This document shows, in pieces, positions 10,901 to 18,147 of a stretch of 64,000 bases of DNA. Both the position numbers and the translations under genes were made by a program. A model generated the notes under the pieces. It had not been told where the DNA came from and searched no databases. It saw only the letters and a program-made list of their open reading frames with translations. Position 1 is the first letter of the stretch. Every line of letters starts with the position of its first letter. Source of the DNA: Flectobacillus sp. BAB-3569 (GTDB taxonomy: Bacteria > Bacteroidota > Bacteroidia > Cytophagales > Spirosomataceae); contig NZ_NJFZ01000015.1 in the NCBI RefSeq assembly GCF_002270355.1, forward strand, positions 62,001 to 126,000. Direction: 5' to 3'.

Positions 10901-11266
10901 TTAGATGGTGTAACGGCAAGTGGCGAGAAAAATACTAAGATTATCGATGCTGCTTCATATTACATGAACACTTACACTTGGGGTTCGTCAGGTTGGTATG
11001 AAAATGGTTCCGTTTATAACAACAGTTACTTAAAAGTTCGTGAAGCAATTTTGTCATATACTTTGCCTTCGGCGGTAGCTCAAAAATTGCGTTTGCAAAA
11101 TGTTCGTGTGTCTTTGATTGGTCGTAACCTATTCTACTTGTACCGTACTTTGAAAAATCTTGACCCAGAAGCACCAATTGGTACTAGCTGGAACCGTCAA
11201 GGTATCGACGAAGGTTCAACAGCGGCAACTCGTAGCTTTGGTGTGGCTTTACACGCTAGTTTTTAA
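7943..11266 (+). CDS. SusC/RagA-family TonB-linked outer-membrane transporter
   Basis: A 1107-residue protein. A signal peptide (to about residue 25, ending VMAQQ) is followed by a carboxypeptidase-regulatory-like domain (KGKVVDSNQSALAGVSI, about residues 28-108). Next come the TonB-box and SusC signature near LDEVVVTALGIKREQKALGY, the plug domain containing VRGVNSLNYNTQPLYVVDGI, and a 22-strand barrel ending in aromatic F. Such proteins form the barrel through which glycans or peptides are imported with energy from TonB/ExbBD. The SusD partner starts 31 bases downstream, so the two are one operon. Length is normal for the family. The substrate is unknown; the nearby GH2 enzyme hints at a plant or algal glycan. 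Confidence 0.95.
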   Translation: MKACRKIFTTLFATLLILTGQFVMAQQVVKGKVVDSNQSALAGVSILVKGTTKGTVTDGSGNYTISVAKNASLIFQSLGFATKTVEVSGRTTIDVVLESTSQDLDEVVVTALGIKREQKALGYSIGTVSSKEITASGNTNFASALYGKVAGVKISTAPGGATSAVNVQVRGVNSLNYNTQPLYVVDGIVIRDFNQAGANGLNNGGYWDDQRIRGNGILDINPADIASLSVLKGASATALYGSEASNGVIVITTKSGVKGKGLGVELNYTYNQERVAFTPQYQNVYGPGYDRATNLAVGANEEGFITNPGGSKRVNFRAYGQFGPKMDGRMMPWWDGTMQSYSAKPNNFNDFYQTGYNSTVNAAFSNATDKGSYRFSYTGTDYAGIMRGSNLKRNTFNLNSSVKLSNKVTADVVVSYINSKVHNRPEQINRVTANYGGFYSRAEDMNNFLNHYQTSQGYKYVPYNVPERNPSEAFKYNIRGGDIMDLLWNALRNSEDENQDRVLSSVTLNYKINNEFGLRGRVGNDFTSLGTEVKKYNEFPALFNSGNSTGEYRVASGRYSIVYGDAMLTYAKKLNTDFDLSASAGVQGRQEKYYDQSVGTNGGLVIENWFSMNNSTNVLNASASRREMIKFAYLGTLNAAYKNMLFVEGTARQEYSSTLPAGNNSYFYTSVNSGFVFSDAFQMPNFMNYGKIRASYGVVGNAPPLYVANTTYSQTILQTAYGAVPALRASSSYGNDNIKPEQKFENEFGLETKFFKNKLGFDVTYYNSRIKDQILQTSIPTSTGASSVLANVGELRSFGWEASIYATPIKTRDFTWNTRINAAINRTKVEKLAKGIPQLVAYDADQSAIKIVADEGDYLGNIYTHVRATDSKGNFIISEDGLYTLTSDYKKVGNVMPKLVGGFLNSFSYKNFSLDINMDYRIGGQLVSNPLLYATGAGMFESTMKYRDAENGGLPYYVDGSGNNVLLSSHTATAPNGGKVYHDGVLLDGVTASGEKNTKIIDAASYYMNTYTWGSSGWYENGSVYNNSYLKVREAILSYTLPSAVAQKLRLQNVRVSLIGRNLFYLYRTLKNLDPEAPIGTSWNRQGIDEGSTAATRSFGVALHASF

Positions 11267-11297
11267 TCAACCAATCAGACATTTTATTTAGAAAAGT

Positions 11298-12884
11298 ATG
11301 AAAAAGACATTCATCAAAATAAGTGCAATGTTAGCGATTGTAGCTACTTTGAGTAGCTGTAAAGACCAACTCGGTGACTTGTACCTCAACCCAGAACAGA
11401 CTACGACTCCATCTGTTGAGAAATTTTTTACCCAAATTCTCAACAACGACCGTATCTATCCAAAATATTGGGATATGCGTACTTTTGCGTTGACTCACGC
11501 AGGGGTATTTTCTCAAGTAATTTCTTATACCAACGATAAATTTATTTACCGCGAACAAGCGCAATATACCGAGCAACGTTGGGGTGATTTTTATACAACT
11601 AATGGTAACGGTAGCGGTCCTTTGGCGCATTATCGTGAAATAGAAAAACAATATGCTAAACTTTCTGCAGCAGAAAAACAAAATGCGGACGTATTTGTGA
11701 ATGCAGCGAAAGTAGCCATGTTGGAGCAAACTGCTCAAATGGTTGACCTTTGGGGTGATATTCCATTTTCTGAAGCAGGTATGTTGAACTTAAATGGCTC
11801 GATTACATCGCCAAAATTCGACGATGCGAAGGAGGTATATTATAGCGTAATTGCTGGTTTGAAAGATGCTTCGAACTACTTTGCTACGGCGAATTTGAGC
11901 AGTGTAACGGCTGGTTCGTTCAAAAAACAAGATATTCTTTTCCAAGGCGATATTACAAAATGGCGTCGTTTGGCCAACTCTTTGCGTTTGCGTGCTCTAA
12001 TGCGTATTTCATTCGTAGATGAAGCTAAAGCAAAAGCAGAGGTATTGGAAATGTTGAATAACCCAACGCAATATCCTTTGTTGGAAGAAACAACTCACAA
12101 TGCTTTGTTGAACCCAGTAACGACTTATATTGACAATTTGCGCAATGCTTTCTATGAGTCAAACAACCATTTGGGTGCTTCGTTCTTATTGGACAAAGTG
12201 TTAAAACCTGCGAATGACCCTCGTATTGCTGTAATTTATGACAAAGGCGGTCGTCAGGATGGTAGCAAATGGGTAGCCAATGCTGATTATTATGCAATGC
12301 CTTTAGACTTGAACTCAACTGACCAAGCGACTAATATCACCAACGGTAAATATGCAGTACTTGACTCAGCTACGTTTGTGTATAACAGCAAATTGCCTGG
12401 CGTAATTTTTACCTCTGCCGAAACACATTTGTTGAAAGCAGAAGCGTATGAGCGTTGGGGAACTACAACTGATGCGGCTACGGCTTACAATAAAGGTGTA
12501 GCTCAATCAATTGCTTATTACTATGCTTTGAACAATTTGAGCAATAGCACAGCTCCAAAATTGGCGGCTCCATCTGCCGCAGCTGTAAATGACTTTTTGG
12601 CAAACTCAACGATTAAATATGCTGGTTCTTCGGCTCAAAAATTAGCCTTGATTTGGACACAAAAATGGGTACAATTTGGCTTTATGCAATCGGTACAAGC
12701 TTGGTCTGAACTGCGTCGCACAAAATATCCTCAGTTGACTTTTGTAGCGGACAATACTTCAGGATTTGCATTGCCTCCAAACAGATTGACTTACCCTGGT
12801 CGTGAGCGTACATTTAACCCGAACTATAGCGCAGTTTCAGCAAAAGATACGCGTGACGCGAAGATTTTCTGGGACGTAAAATAG
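11298..12884 (+). CDS. SusD/RagB-family surface glycan-binding lipoprotein
   Basis: A 528-residue lipoprotein with the lipobox around Cys21 (ATLSSCKD). The body has the helical TPR-like organisation of the SusD-like_2 group (YWDMRTFALTHAGVFSQ early; GDITKWRRLANSLRLRALMR in the middle; KAEAYERWG near residue 380). The typical C-terminus has RRTKYPQL and RLTYPGRE. SusD proteins cap the SusC barrel from outside the cell and bind the incoming ligand. It follows the SusC gene directly and is closed by a strong terminator 36 bases after the stop, so the operon is just these two genes. Confidence 0.93.
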   Translation: MKKTFIKISAMLAIVATLSSCKDQLGDLYLNPEQTTTPSVEKFFTQILNNDRIYPKYWDMRTFALTHAGVFSQVISYTNDKFIYREQAQYTEQRWGDFYTTNGNGSGPLAHYREIEKQYAKLSAAEKQNADVFVNAAKVAMLEQTAQMVDLWGDIPFSEAGMLNLNGSITSPKFDDAKEVYYSVIAGLKDASNYFATANLSSVTAGSFKKQDILFQGDITKWRRLANSLRLRALMRISFVDEAKAKAEVLEMLNNPTQYPLLEETTHNALLNPVTTYIDNLRNAFYESNNHLGASFLLDKVLKPANDPRIAVIYDKGGRQDGSKWVANADYYAMPLDLNSTDQATNITNGKYAVLDSATFVYNSKLPGVIFTSAETHLLKAEAYERWGTTTDAATAYNKGVAQSIAYYYALNNLSNSTAPKLAAPSAAAVNDFLANSTIKYAGSSAQKLALIWTQKWVQFGFMQSVQAWSELRRTKYPQLTFVADNTSGFALPPNRLTYPGRERTFNPNYSAVSAKDTRDAKIFWDVK

Positions 12885-12920
12885 AAGTAGATAAGTGAAA
12901 AACTGAATGATAATAAAAAT

Positions 12921-12955
12921 CCCCCTCATCTATATGGACGAGGGGGTATTTTTTT
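12921..12955 (+). terminator. Rho-independent terminator of the SusCD operon
   Basis: A perfect 7-base GC-rich stem (CCCCCTC / GAGGGGG) with a 12-base loop is followed by TATTTTTTT. Confidence 0.9.
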
Positions 12956-12958
12956 AGT

Positions 12959-13083
12959 GTTGAGTTTGGAGTTTTAAGTGAGGAGTTTTTTTGAGTGCTG
13001 AGTTTGGAGTTTTGATTGAGGAGTTTTGATTGAGGAGTTTTTTTGTCCTTGCCTCAAAGGCAACCTATTTTAGGCAAGGACAA
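12959..13083. repeat. Imperfect tandem repeats plus inverted repeat
   Basis: Copies of a short unit resembling GAGTTTGGAGTTTTGATTGA are arranged in tandem (12961-13040). An inverted repeat TTGTCCTTGCCT / AGGCAAGGACAA follows (13043-13054 and 13072-13083). No coding content is visible. The inverted repeat could terminate the convergent minus-strand genes. Confidence 0.6.
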
Positions 13084-13115
13084 AGGATAATTCACAACTC
13101 GCAATTCACAATTCA

Positions 13116-13442
13116 TCATTCTAAGTGTTCTGCTATCTCCATAATTCTGTGAAGTATCATATCGATTTCGTCATCGAGGGTTGCGAGATTACTACTGGTA
13201 ATATTTTCAGGGTAAAATCTCAAATAAGTAGTTACTGCCTCTTGAACCCACTGAAGATTTTCGTTGGTTACCTCTGGTGTCGATAAGGCTTGACTCAATG
13301 AGTTTGATAAAATATCTTCTGCTCTCAGTCTTAATAATAAACCTGTTTGACCAGTAAGTGATTCTTGCTCAGTGAAGCACTGAACTAAATGTTCGAAATT
13401 GGCTTTGAGCAATCTCAGATACACGGGAGTTAACGTTTCCAT
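13116..13442 (-). CDS. Small acidic helical protein, possible immunity protein
   Basis: A 108-residue protein with no signal peptide. It is predicted to be almost entirely alpha-helical and is acidic toward the end (DDEIDMIL, EIAEHLE). Its ATG lies 13 bases inside the upstream secreted gene, so the two are translationally coupled. No family was recognised. Overlapping pairs of a secreted enzyme-like protein and a small acidic cytoplasmic protein are typical of toxin and immunity genes, and that is the proposed role. A dedicated chaperone or an unrelated regulator are alternatives. The functional call is inference from layout. Confidence 0.5.
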   Translation of the reverse strand: METLTPVYLRLLKANFEHLVQCFTEQESLTGQTGLLLRLRAEDILSNSLSQALSTPEVTNENLQWVQEAVTTYLRFYPENITSSNLATLDDEIDMILHRIMEIAEHLE

Positions 13443-14296
13443 GGTAATTCGTTGGCTGGTAATACTACGATTCTATTTTGCATAGCAGGATTGATGGCTC
13501 TAAAATCAAAGCTTCCATCTGCTTTCTTTAATCTACGGTATACAAGTGGAATAAGAATTTGTTCACCTCCACCTGCTAAATATGGTTGACCAATATTTAA
13601 ATTGTTAGAGAGTTTTTGTGCTGCCGCTAATCCTCTCCACACCCAGATACCTCCCGCAGGAACGGTATATTCCACGATATTTTTAAAGCTATTCCATTCT
13701 GGTTGAACAGCAGTTCCACCAATTACTTCCGAGATGGATGTTGGTTTTGTACGTGTCCAATAGCCACCTGTAAATTGATCCCATCCATCATTACAAACTC
13801 TATACAATTTTGTCCCTTCTGGTAATTGCTCCAAGCTTGCGGTGTTGTTCACAAAAGACATCACATCTGGCGCATAGCTTACCGCAAAATCTGGGTCAAA
13901 ACTGCCACTTGGTAACTTTACCTTGAAATTAGCAAACTGCGTTCCTTGTGAAAAACCATTAGGTTGATAAGACCCATTAGCTAGGCCAGGAAAATCGAAG
14001 TTACGAATAATTACCTTTCTGTGGTAAATACTCAAGGCATTGTTTAGGTCTGAGTAAAGTTTTTGCTTGTTTGAAGTCGTGTCAAAAGTACCTTTTAGAA
14101 TACTTTCGCTGAGACCATCACGAATCCATTTTGGCAAAGTAGTATCAGAACCTGCGGGCAGACTACTGCTTAGTTGTACAATCCAAGCACGGGTACTGTC
14201 TTTTGAAATGGTAATTCCAGAAAAAGAAAACGAACTAAATGATAATAACAATAAGGTACAAAGCATCAAGTGCTTCAAGGTAGGTTGGGTTTTCAT
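13430..14296 (-). CDS. Secreted protein with ADP-ribosyltransferase/TNT-like motifs
   Basis: A 288-residue protein with a signal peptide (residues 1-26). Residues 30-150 have no recognised domain. The C-terminal half shows LYRV (164-167), GGYWTRT (177-183), VEYTVPAGGIWVWRGLAA (208-225) and AGGGEQILIP (241-250). That order (an early arginine strand, an aromatic-Trp-Thr strand, a V-P-A-G strand leading to G-x-A, and a late glycine-rich EQ strand) recalls the NAD-binding fold of ADP-ribosyltransferases and the TNT NAD-glycohydrolase toxins. The family was not matched with certainty. The overlapping downstream 108-residue gene is a candidate immunity protein. No type VI, type IX or Esx-like export signal was recognised. 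Confidence 0.5.
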   Translation of the reverse strand: MKTQPTLKHLMLCTLLLLSFSSFSFSGITISKDSTRAWIVQLSSSLPAGSDTTLPKWIRDGLSESILKGTFDTTSNKQKLYSDLNNALSIYHRKVIIRNFDFPGLANGSYQPNGFSQGTQFANFKVKLPSGSFDPDFAVSYAPDVMSFVNNTASLEQLPEGTKLYRVCNDGWDQFTGGYWTRTKPTSISEVIGGTAVQPEWNSFKNIVEYTVPAGGIWVWRGLAAAQKLSNNLNIGQPYLAGGGEQILIPLVYRRLKKADGSFDFRAINPAMQNRIVVLPANELPWKR

Positions 14297-14455
14297 AATG
14301 AAATGTGTGAATTGAAAAGGAAATTAATTTGATTTGAGATTACGAAGGTAGAGATTATTTTTAAATTACAAACGCAGAGATTTTAATTTAAAACATAATA
14401 AAATGCTCTCTTATGGTTTGTGTGAAAAGGGTAAAGGATACTTTTTCTTTCAAAA

Positions 14456-14494
14456 TAAAAAATCGCCTTGTCAATGGTTAGTCAACAAGGCGAT
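14456..14494 (-). terminator. Hairpin terminator on the minus strand
   Basis: A perfect 10-base stem (ATCGCCTTGT / ACAAGGCGAT) is followed on the minus strand by a run of T. It lies downstream of the minus-strand dehydrogenase gene and upstream of the ART-like gene, so it probably ends the former's transcript. Confidence 0.7.
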
Positions 14495-14510
14495 AGATCA
14501 ATCAAACTAT

Positions 14511-14540
14511 TGTGGATTTGGGGTTTCTGATTTCGGAAAC
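14511..14540 (+). repeat. Fragment of the GATTTCGGAAA repeat family
   Basis: The segment reads GGATTTGGGGTTTCTGATTT then CGGAAAC. It matches one arm of the inverted repeats at 24200, 35797 and 56934. The partner arm is missing here. Confidence 0.55.
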
Positions 14541-14671
14541 GTGGACGTAATCCTTAATTTTTGTAAAACAGAATTTCTAATAAGCATTAGCGCAAAATAC
14601 AATTCAACTGCTTCGTGGAGAAAATAAAATTGAAGCATTCAAGTGTTGTCAGTTCGTCGCTCAATTTTACC

Positions 14672-14723
14672 AAAACAGTTTTAAACTGTTAAAAAAATGA
14701 GTCCAAGACTAAGTCTTGAACTA
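14672..14723 (-). repeat. REP-like palindromic repeat, locus 2 (reverse orientation)
   Basis: CAGTTTTAAACTG is followed by an A-rich spacer, then CAAGACTAAGTCTTG. This is the same element as at 4204 but inverted. Confidence 0.8.
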
Positions 14724-14828
14724 GAGACCTTTACTTTTGTCAAGTAATCAGAAAAGTTGTGAATTTTGAATGTAAATTGTTAATTATCAAATTTTTACAC
14801 TCACAATTCACAACTCATAATTACAACA

Positions 14829-17540
14829 TTACTTAAACTCAATCCATTCAAGGCTACACAAGTCTTTGTTTGGCGTATCTTTTTTGGTAAAGACAAAATA
14901 CAAATCTTGTTTGCCCGTTGGTGATTGAATACTCGCAGTTTGTTCGGCGTACTTATCCCATGCACCGGTTGGGTTATACGACAATGTACTAATCACAGGA
15001 CCTGTTGGCGAACCAGTATGAACTTCCACCGTGGCCGCCTTGTCTCTCGACGAGAATTTGTAGGTTAATTCACTAATACCTTTCAAATCGATATTTTTCA
15101 AGACAAAATATGAGCCATTGTGAATAAAGCCCAAACGCTTGTCTTGACGACCAAGATTATGTAATTCATCGGCTTCGGCACCATAAACACGATTCGGGCG
15201 CAATACCAAAGTCGCAGTTTTACTCAATGCAAGTATCGTTTTGGGTTTTCCTGCTGGAGCTACCAATGAACCTTTATCTGTGTACGAAGCAGTAATTACA
15301 TAGCGACCTTCTTGCTCTTTGCCAACGTGTTCTTTCAAAGATGCTGTTCCTTTTGGCGCAATACGGTTTTCAACAGGCTCTGTACCCAACGAAAGGATAT
15401 ACTTCACCATTTCAGTAGTTTCTTCTCTTGAAAGTTGTGGGTGCGCACTCATTTCACGGTCGCCCCAAAGACCTCCACCACCAGTAATAATCTTATTGGC
15501 TAATTTGGCAATAGCGGTTTTGTCATCACGGTATTTTTTAGCAACCTCCTTAAACGCTGGACCTGCTGAAGGTGCATTGAGTTGGTGACAAGCTTTACAG
15601 TCAGAACCCGCAATCAATGATTTTCCTAAGCTAAATGTAGAAGTCAACTGTTGGTGACCCATTTGTGGTTCTCTACTCACTTTTGGAATATAATTCAAAA
15701 CTACCTTTACACGTTTTGGATCAATCATTTTGTCTTCTTGATCTTTCACATCTACAGCATATTTTAAACTGCCAGCATTTGCCTTAAAGAAGGTACTGTT
15801 TTCGTCTGTAGAAATTGCCACGTCTGGAAGTGTATTTCCTACCTTAATAGTTAAAGTTTGAGTATTGCTCAATCCAGCTTGATCTTTTACGGTTAATGAT
15901 ACTTTATAGATACCATTTTTCTTGAAAGTATAGCTTGGATTGATCTCCGTAGAAGTTTTGTTTGCCTCAAATTTCCACAAATAAGAAAGCTTATCTCCTT
16001 TATCATAGTCAACACTTTGATCAGCTTTAAACTGTACTGTCATAGGTGCCAAGCCAATTGTATCTTGTGTAATCGCTTTTGCCACTGGAGCGCGGTTCCC
16101 ACCATTGAAGTCAATTTTTACTAAACGTGCATCTTCGTTATCTATACCATATACCGAGCCATATTCGAGCATATACATACAACCATCTTGACCAATTTCC
16201 ATATCTACAGGACGACGGAAATCACCCGATTTCGGCATGAATTGCTCCATTGATTGGTAGTTTTGATTTTCATCTAATCTCACGGCAAATACCCAGTTAC
16301 GCATCCAATCATAGATAAAAAGAGATTTATCGTAATAGGATGGCATTTTACTTTTATTCGCAATTTTCGCATCATAATGATACACAGGACCACCCATCGC
16401 ACAACGCCCACCGACACCCAATTCTGGAAACTCAGCCGATTTGTTGTAAGGATACCAAATCATCGCCTTTTGTGTAGGAGGAAGGTTTTTGATACCTGTA
16501 TTGTTTGGCGAATTATTGATCGGAGCGTTTGGCTCAAACAAATCACTTACCTTTTTCGACGCAAAATCATATTGATGATAAGGCTTGCTATCTCCTACAA
16601 AATATGGCCAACCATAGTTACCTGCTTTTTTTGCCTGATTGATTTCGTCATAACCTCTAGGACCTTGCACACCGTCATTTCCTGCATCAGGACCAATTTC
16701 GCCCCAATACACAATCGAAGTTGCTGGGTCTACCGAAATACGGTAAGGATTGCGACAACCCATTACATAGATTTCAGGACGAGTACCAGCAGTGCCTTTT
16801 GGAAAAAGGTTGCCTTCTGGAATAGTATAAGAACCATCCTTTTCGACATGAATACGGAGAATTTTACCACGCAAATCATTGGCATTTCCTGCCGAACGCT
16901 GTGCATCAAACGTAATACGTCCTTCACGAGAATCAATAGGAGCATGTCCACTCGACTCAAACGGAACAGTATTATCACCTGTTGAAATAAATAAGTTGCC
17001 ATGAGCATCCCAAGCCAGTGAGCCTCCTGTGTGCGCACTCACCTCCAAATCAATCGGAAACTCGATAATCGACTGCTCGCTAGCCAAATCAAGATTACTT
17101 TCGCTATCAACTTTGATACGGGAAATACGTTGTCTAGTTTGTTCTTTATCCTGAATCGTATAGAAGAAATACAGATAGTGATTTTCTTTGAAATTAGGGT
17201 CAATTGTCATCCCCAACATCCCATTTAGGTATTTATCGACCGCTTTTACAGGAAAATCATACAACAGACGAGTTTTCTTTTTGACAGGTTCATACACATA
17301 AAATTTACCTGCACGCTCTACAAAAAACACACGACCATCAGGCGCAACTGCCAATTCCATAGGCTCGTTGAGGTCATTAGATAGTACAGTTTTGGTAAAA
17401 CGATTTTCGTCAGGACGGTTTAAGGTATCCACCTTTGTAAAAACCTCAGAAGAATAGGTTGGGGTAGGTGCTGGCTGGTGAATAAATGAGTACAAACCCA
17501 AGGATGCCCCAACAAGCACAGATAGTTTAGAAAGTGACAT
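14829..17540 (-). CDS. Multidomain PQQ sugar dehydrogenase / PKD / cytochrome c / CBM protein
   Basis: A 903-residue secreted protein. After an N-terminal signal or anchor (about residues 1-20) comes a glucose/sorbosone-dehydrogenase beta-propeller (NEPMELAVAPDGRVFFVERA through DMEIGQDGCMYMLEYG, about 55-475). A PKD domain follows (APMTVQFKADQSVDYDKGD, about 490-570). A mono-haem cytochrome c has CKACH as the haem site and a downstream MSAHPQLS axial-ligand region (about 640-725). The C-terminus looks like a CBM6-type jelly roll (GAEADELHNLG to LEWIEFK). The order suggests direct electron transfer from sugar oxidation in the propeller to the attached haem. It is transcribed alone. Confidence 0.85.
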   Translation of the reverse strand: MSLSKLSVLVGASLGLYSFIHQPAPTPTYSSEVFTKVDTLNRPDENRFTKTVLSNDLNEPMELAVAPDGRVFFVERAGKFYVYEPVKKKTRLLYDFPVKAVDKYLNGMLGMTIDPNFKENHYLYFFYTIQDKEQTRQRISRIKVDSESNLDLASEQSIIEFPIDLEVSAHTGGSLAWDAHGNLFISTGDNTVPFESSGHAPIDSREGRITFDAQRSAGNANDLRGKILRIHVEKDGSYTIPEGNLFPKGTAGTRPEIYVMGCRNPYRISVDPATSIVYWGEIGPDAGNDGVQGPRGYDEINQAKKAGNYGWPYFVGDSKPYHQYDFASKKVSDLFEPNAPINNSPNNTGIKNLPPTQKAMIWYPYNKSAEFPELGVGGRCAMGGPVYHYDAKIANKSKMPSYYDKSLFIYDWMRNWVFAVRLDENQNYQSMEQFMPKSGDFRRPVDMEIGQDGCMYMLEYGSVYGIDNEDARLVKIDFNGGNRAPVAKAITQDTIGLAPMTVQFKADQSVDYDKGDKLSYLWKFEANKTSTEINPSYTFKKNGIYKVSLTVKDQAGLSNTQTLTIKVGNTLPDVAISTDENSTFFKANAGSLKYAVDVKDQEDKMIDPKRVKVVLNYIPKVSREPQMGHQQLTSTFSLGKSLIAGSDCKACHQLNAPSAGPAFKEVAKKYRDDKTAIAKLANKIITGGGGLWGDREMSAHPQLSREETTEMVKYILSLGTEPVENRIAPKGTASLKEHVGKEQEGRYVITASYTDKGSLVAPAGKPKTILALSKTATLVLRPNRVYGAEADELHNLGRQDKRLGFIHNGSYFVLKNIDLKGISELTYKFSSRDKAATVEVHTGSPTGPVISTLSYNPTGAWDKYAEQTASIQSPTGKQDLYFVFTKKDTPNKDLCSLEWIEFK

Positions 17541-17780
17541 AGTTATTAATATAGTTAATTAATCTTTAGAAAATGGCCTCAAAAGCCATAAGTTTCTTGG
17601 TCTGGGATTAAAATTATGGTTGTTCGTAAGAAATACTGTCATGCCTTAGGGCACTCCGCGCATTTTCTATCTTTATAGAGTCCAAAAAGTTGGAAATATA
17701 CCCAGTTGGAGGAGGAAAATGTGGTTTTGATGTAGAGACGTAGCACGGCTACGTCTAAATTGCTCTAGTTGGAGATATTC

Positions 17781-17903
17781 TGCCCTCGTTGGAGTCATCT
17801 CCAACGAGAAATGCGTCATCAACCAGTTGAGTTTGATCGACAAATAGAGTAGGGCTGTTGCTTACGCAAGTTTGTTGGAGAAAACTCCAACAAAGGCGAA
17901 AAT
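17781..17903. repeat. 123-bp direct repeat, copy 1
   Basis: The unit contains two perfect 10-base stems: CTCGTTGGAG / CTCCAACGAG and TTTGTTGGAG / CTCCAACAAA. A 123-bp second copy starts at 17916 and differs by only about ten substitutions. Both lie upstream of the McrB-like gene. The 240 bases from 17541 to here hold no gene and only single GTTGGAG fragments. Confidence 0.85.
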
Positions 17904-17915
17904 ACCAAGAATTAT

Positions 17916-18038
17916 TGCCCTCGTTGGAGTTATCTCCAACGAGAAACGCGTCAGCAATCAGTAGAGTTTGATCGGCATATAGAGTATGGCTGTTGCTTAC
18001 GCAAGTTTGTTGGAGAAAACTCCAACAAAGGCGAAAAT
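17916..18038. repeat. 123-bp direct repeat, copy 2
   Basis: The same length and the same two hairpins as copy 1, with a 12-base gap between copies. The GTTGGAG hairpin motif appears again after the restriction genes at 22547-22580, so related structures bracket the island. Confidence 0.85.
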
Positions 18039-18042
18039 ATTT

Positions 18043-18069
18043 ATTACACGTATAGACTATTCGTGTAAT
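18043..18069 (+). promoter_or_regulatory. Inverted repeat upstream of the McrB-like gene
   Basis: ATTACACG / CGTGTAAT arms with an 11-base spacer lie about 80 bases before the start codon, followed by an AT-rich stretch. This could be an operator for the restriction genes or a terminator blocking read-in. The sequence alone does not decide. Confidence 0.4.
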
Positions 18070-18147
18070 ATTATTTTTTATTTGTAGATTGAAGACCGTT
18101 TTACATTATAAAACATTTTTTATAACTATTATAGGACTAGAAGAATT

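Noticed and set aside
11331-11738. 135-codon minus-strand frame within susD
   Set aside because: Antisense to a confident SusD gene and without recognisable protein features.
16377-16985. 202-codon plus-strand frame within the PQQ dehydrogenase gene
   Set aside because: Antisense shadow; the minus-strand protein has clear domain motifs throughout.
17541-18069. CRISPR array made of the GTTGGAG repeats
   Set aside because: There are only two long imperfect units with 12-base separation and no spacers or cas genes.
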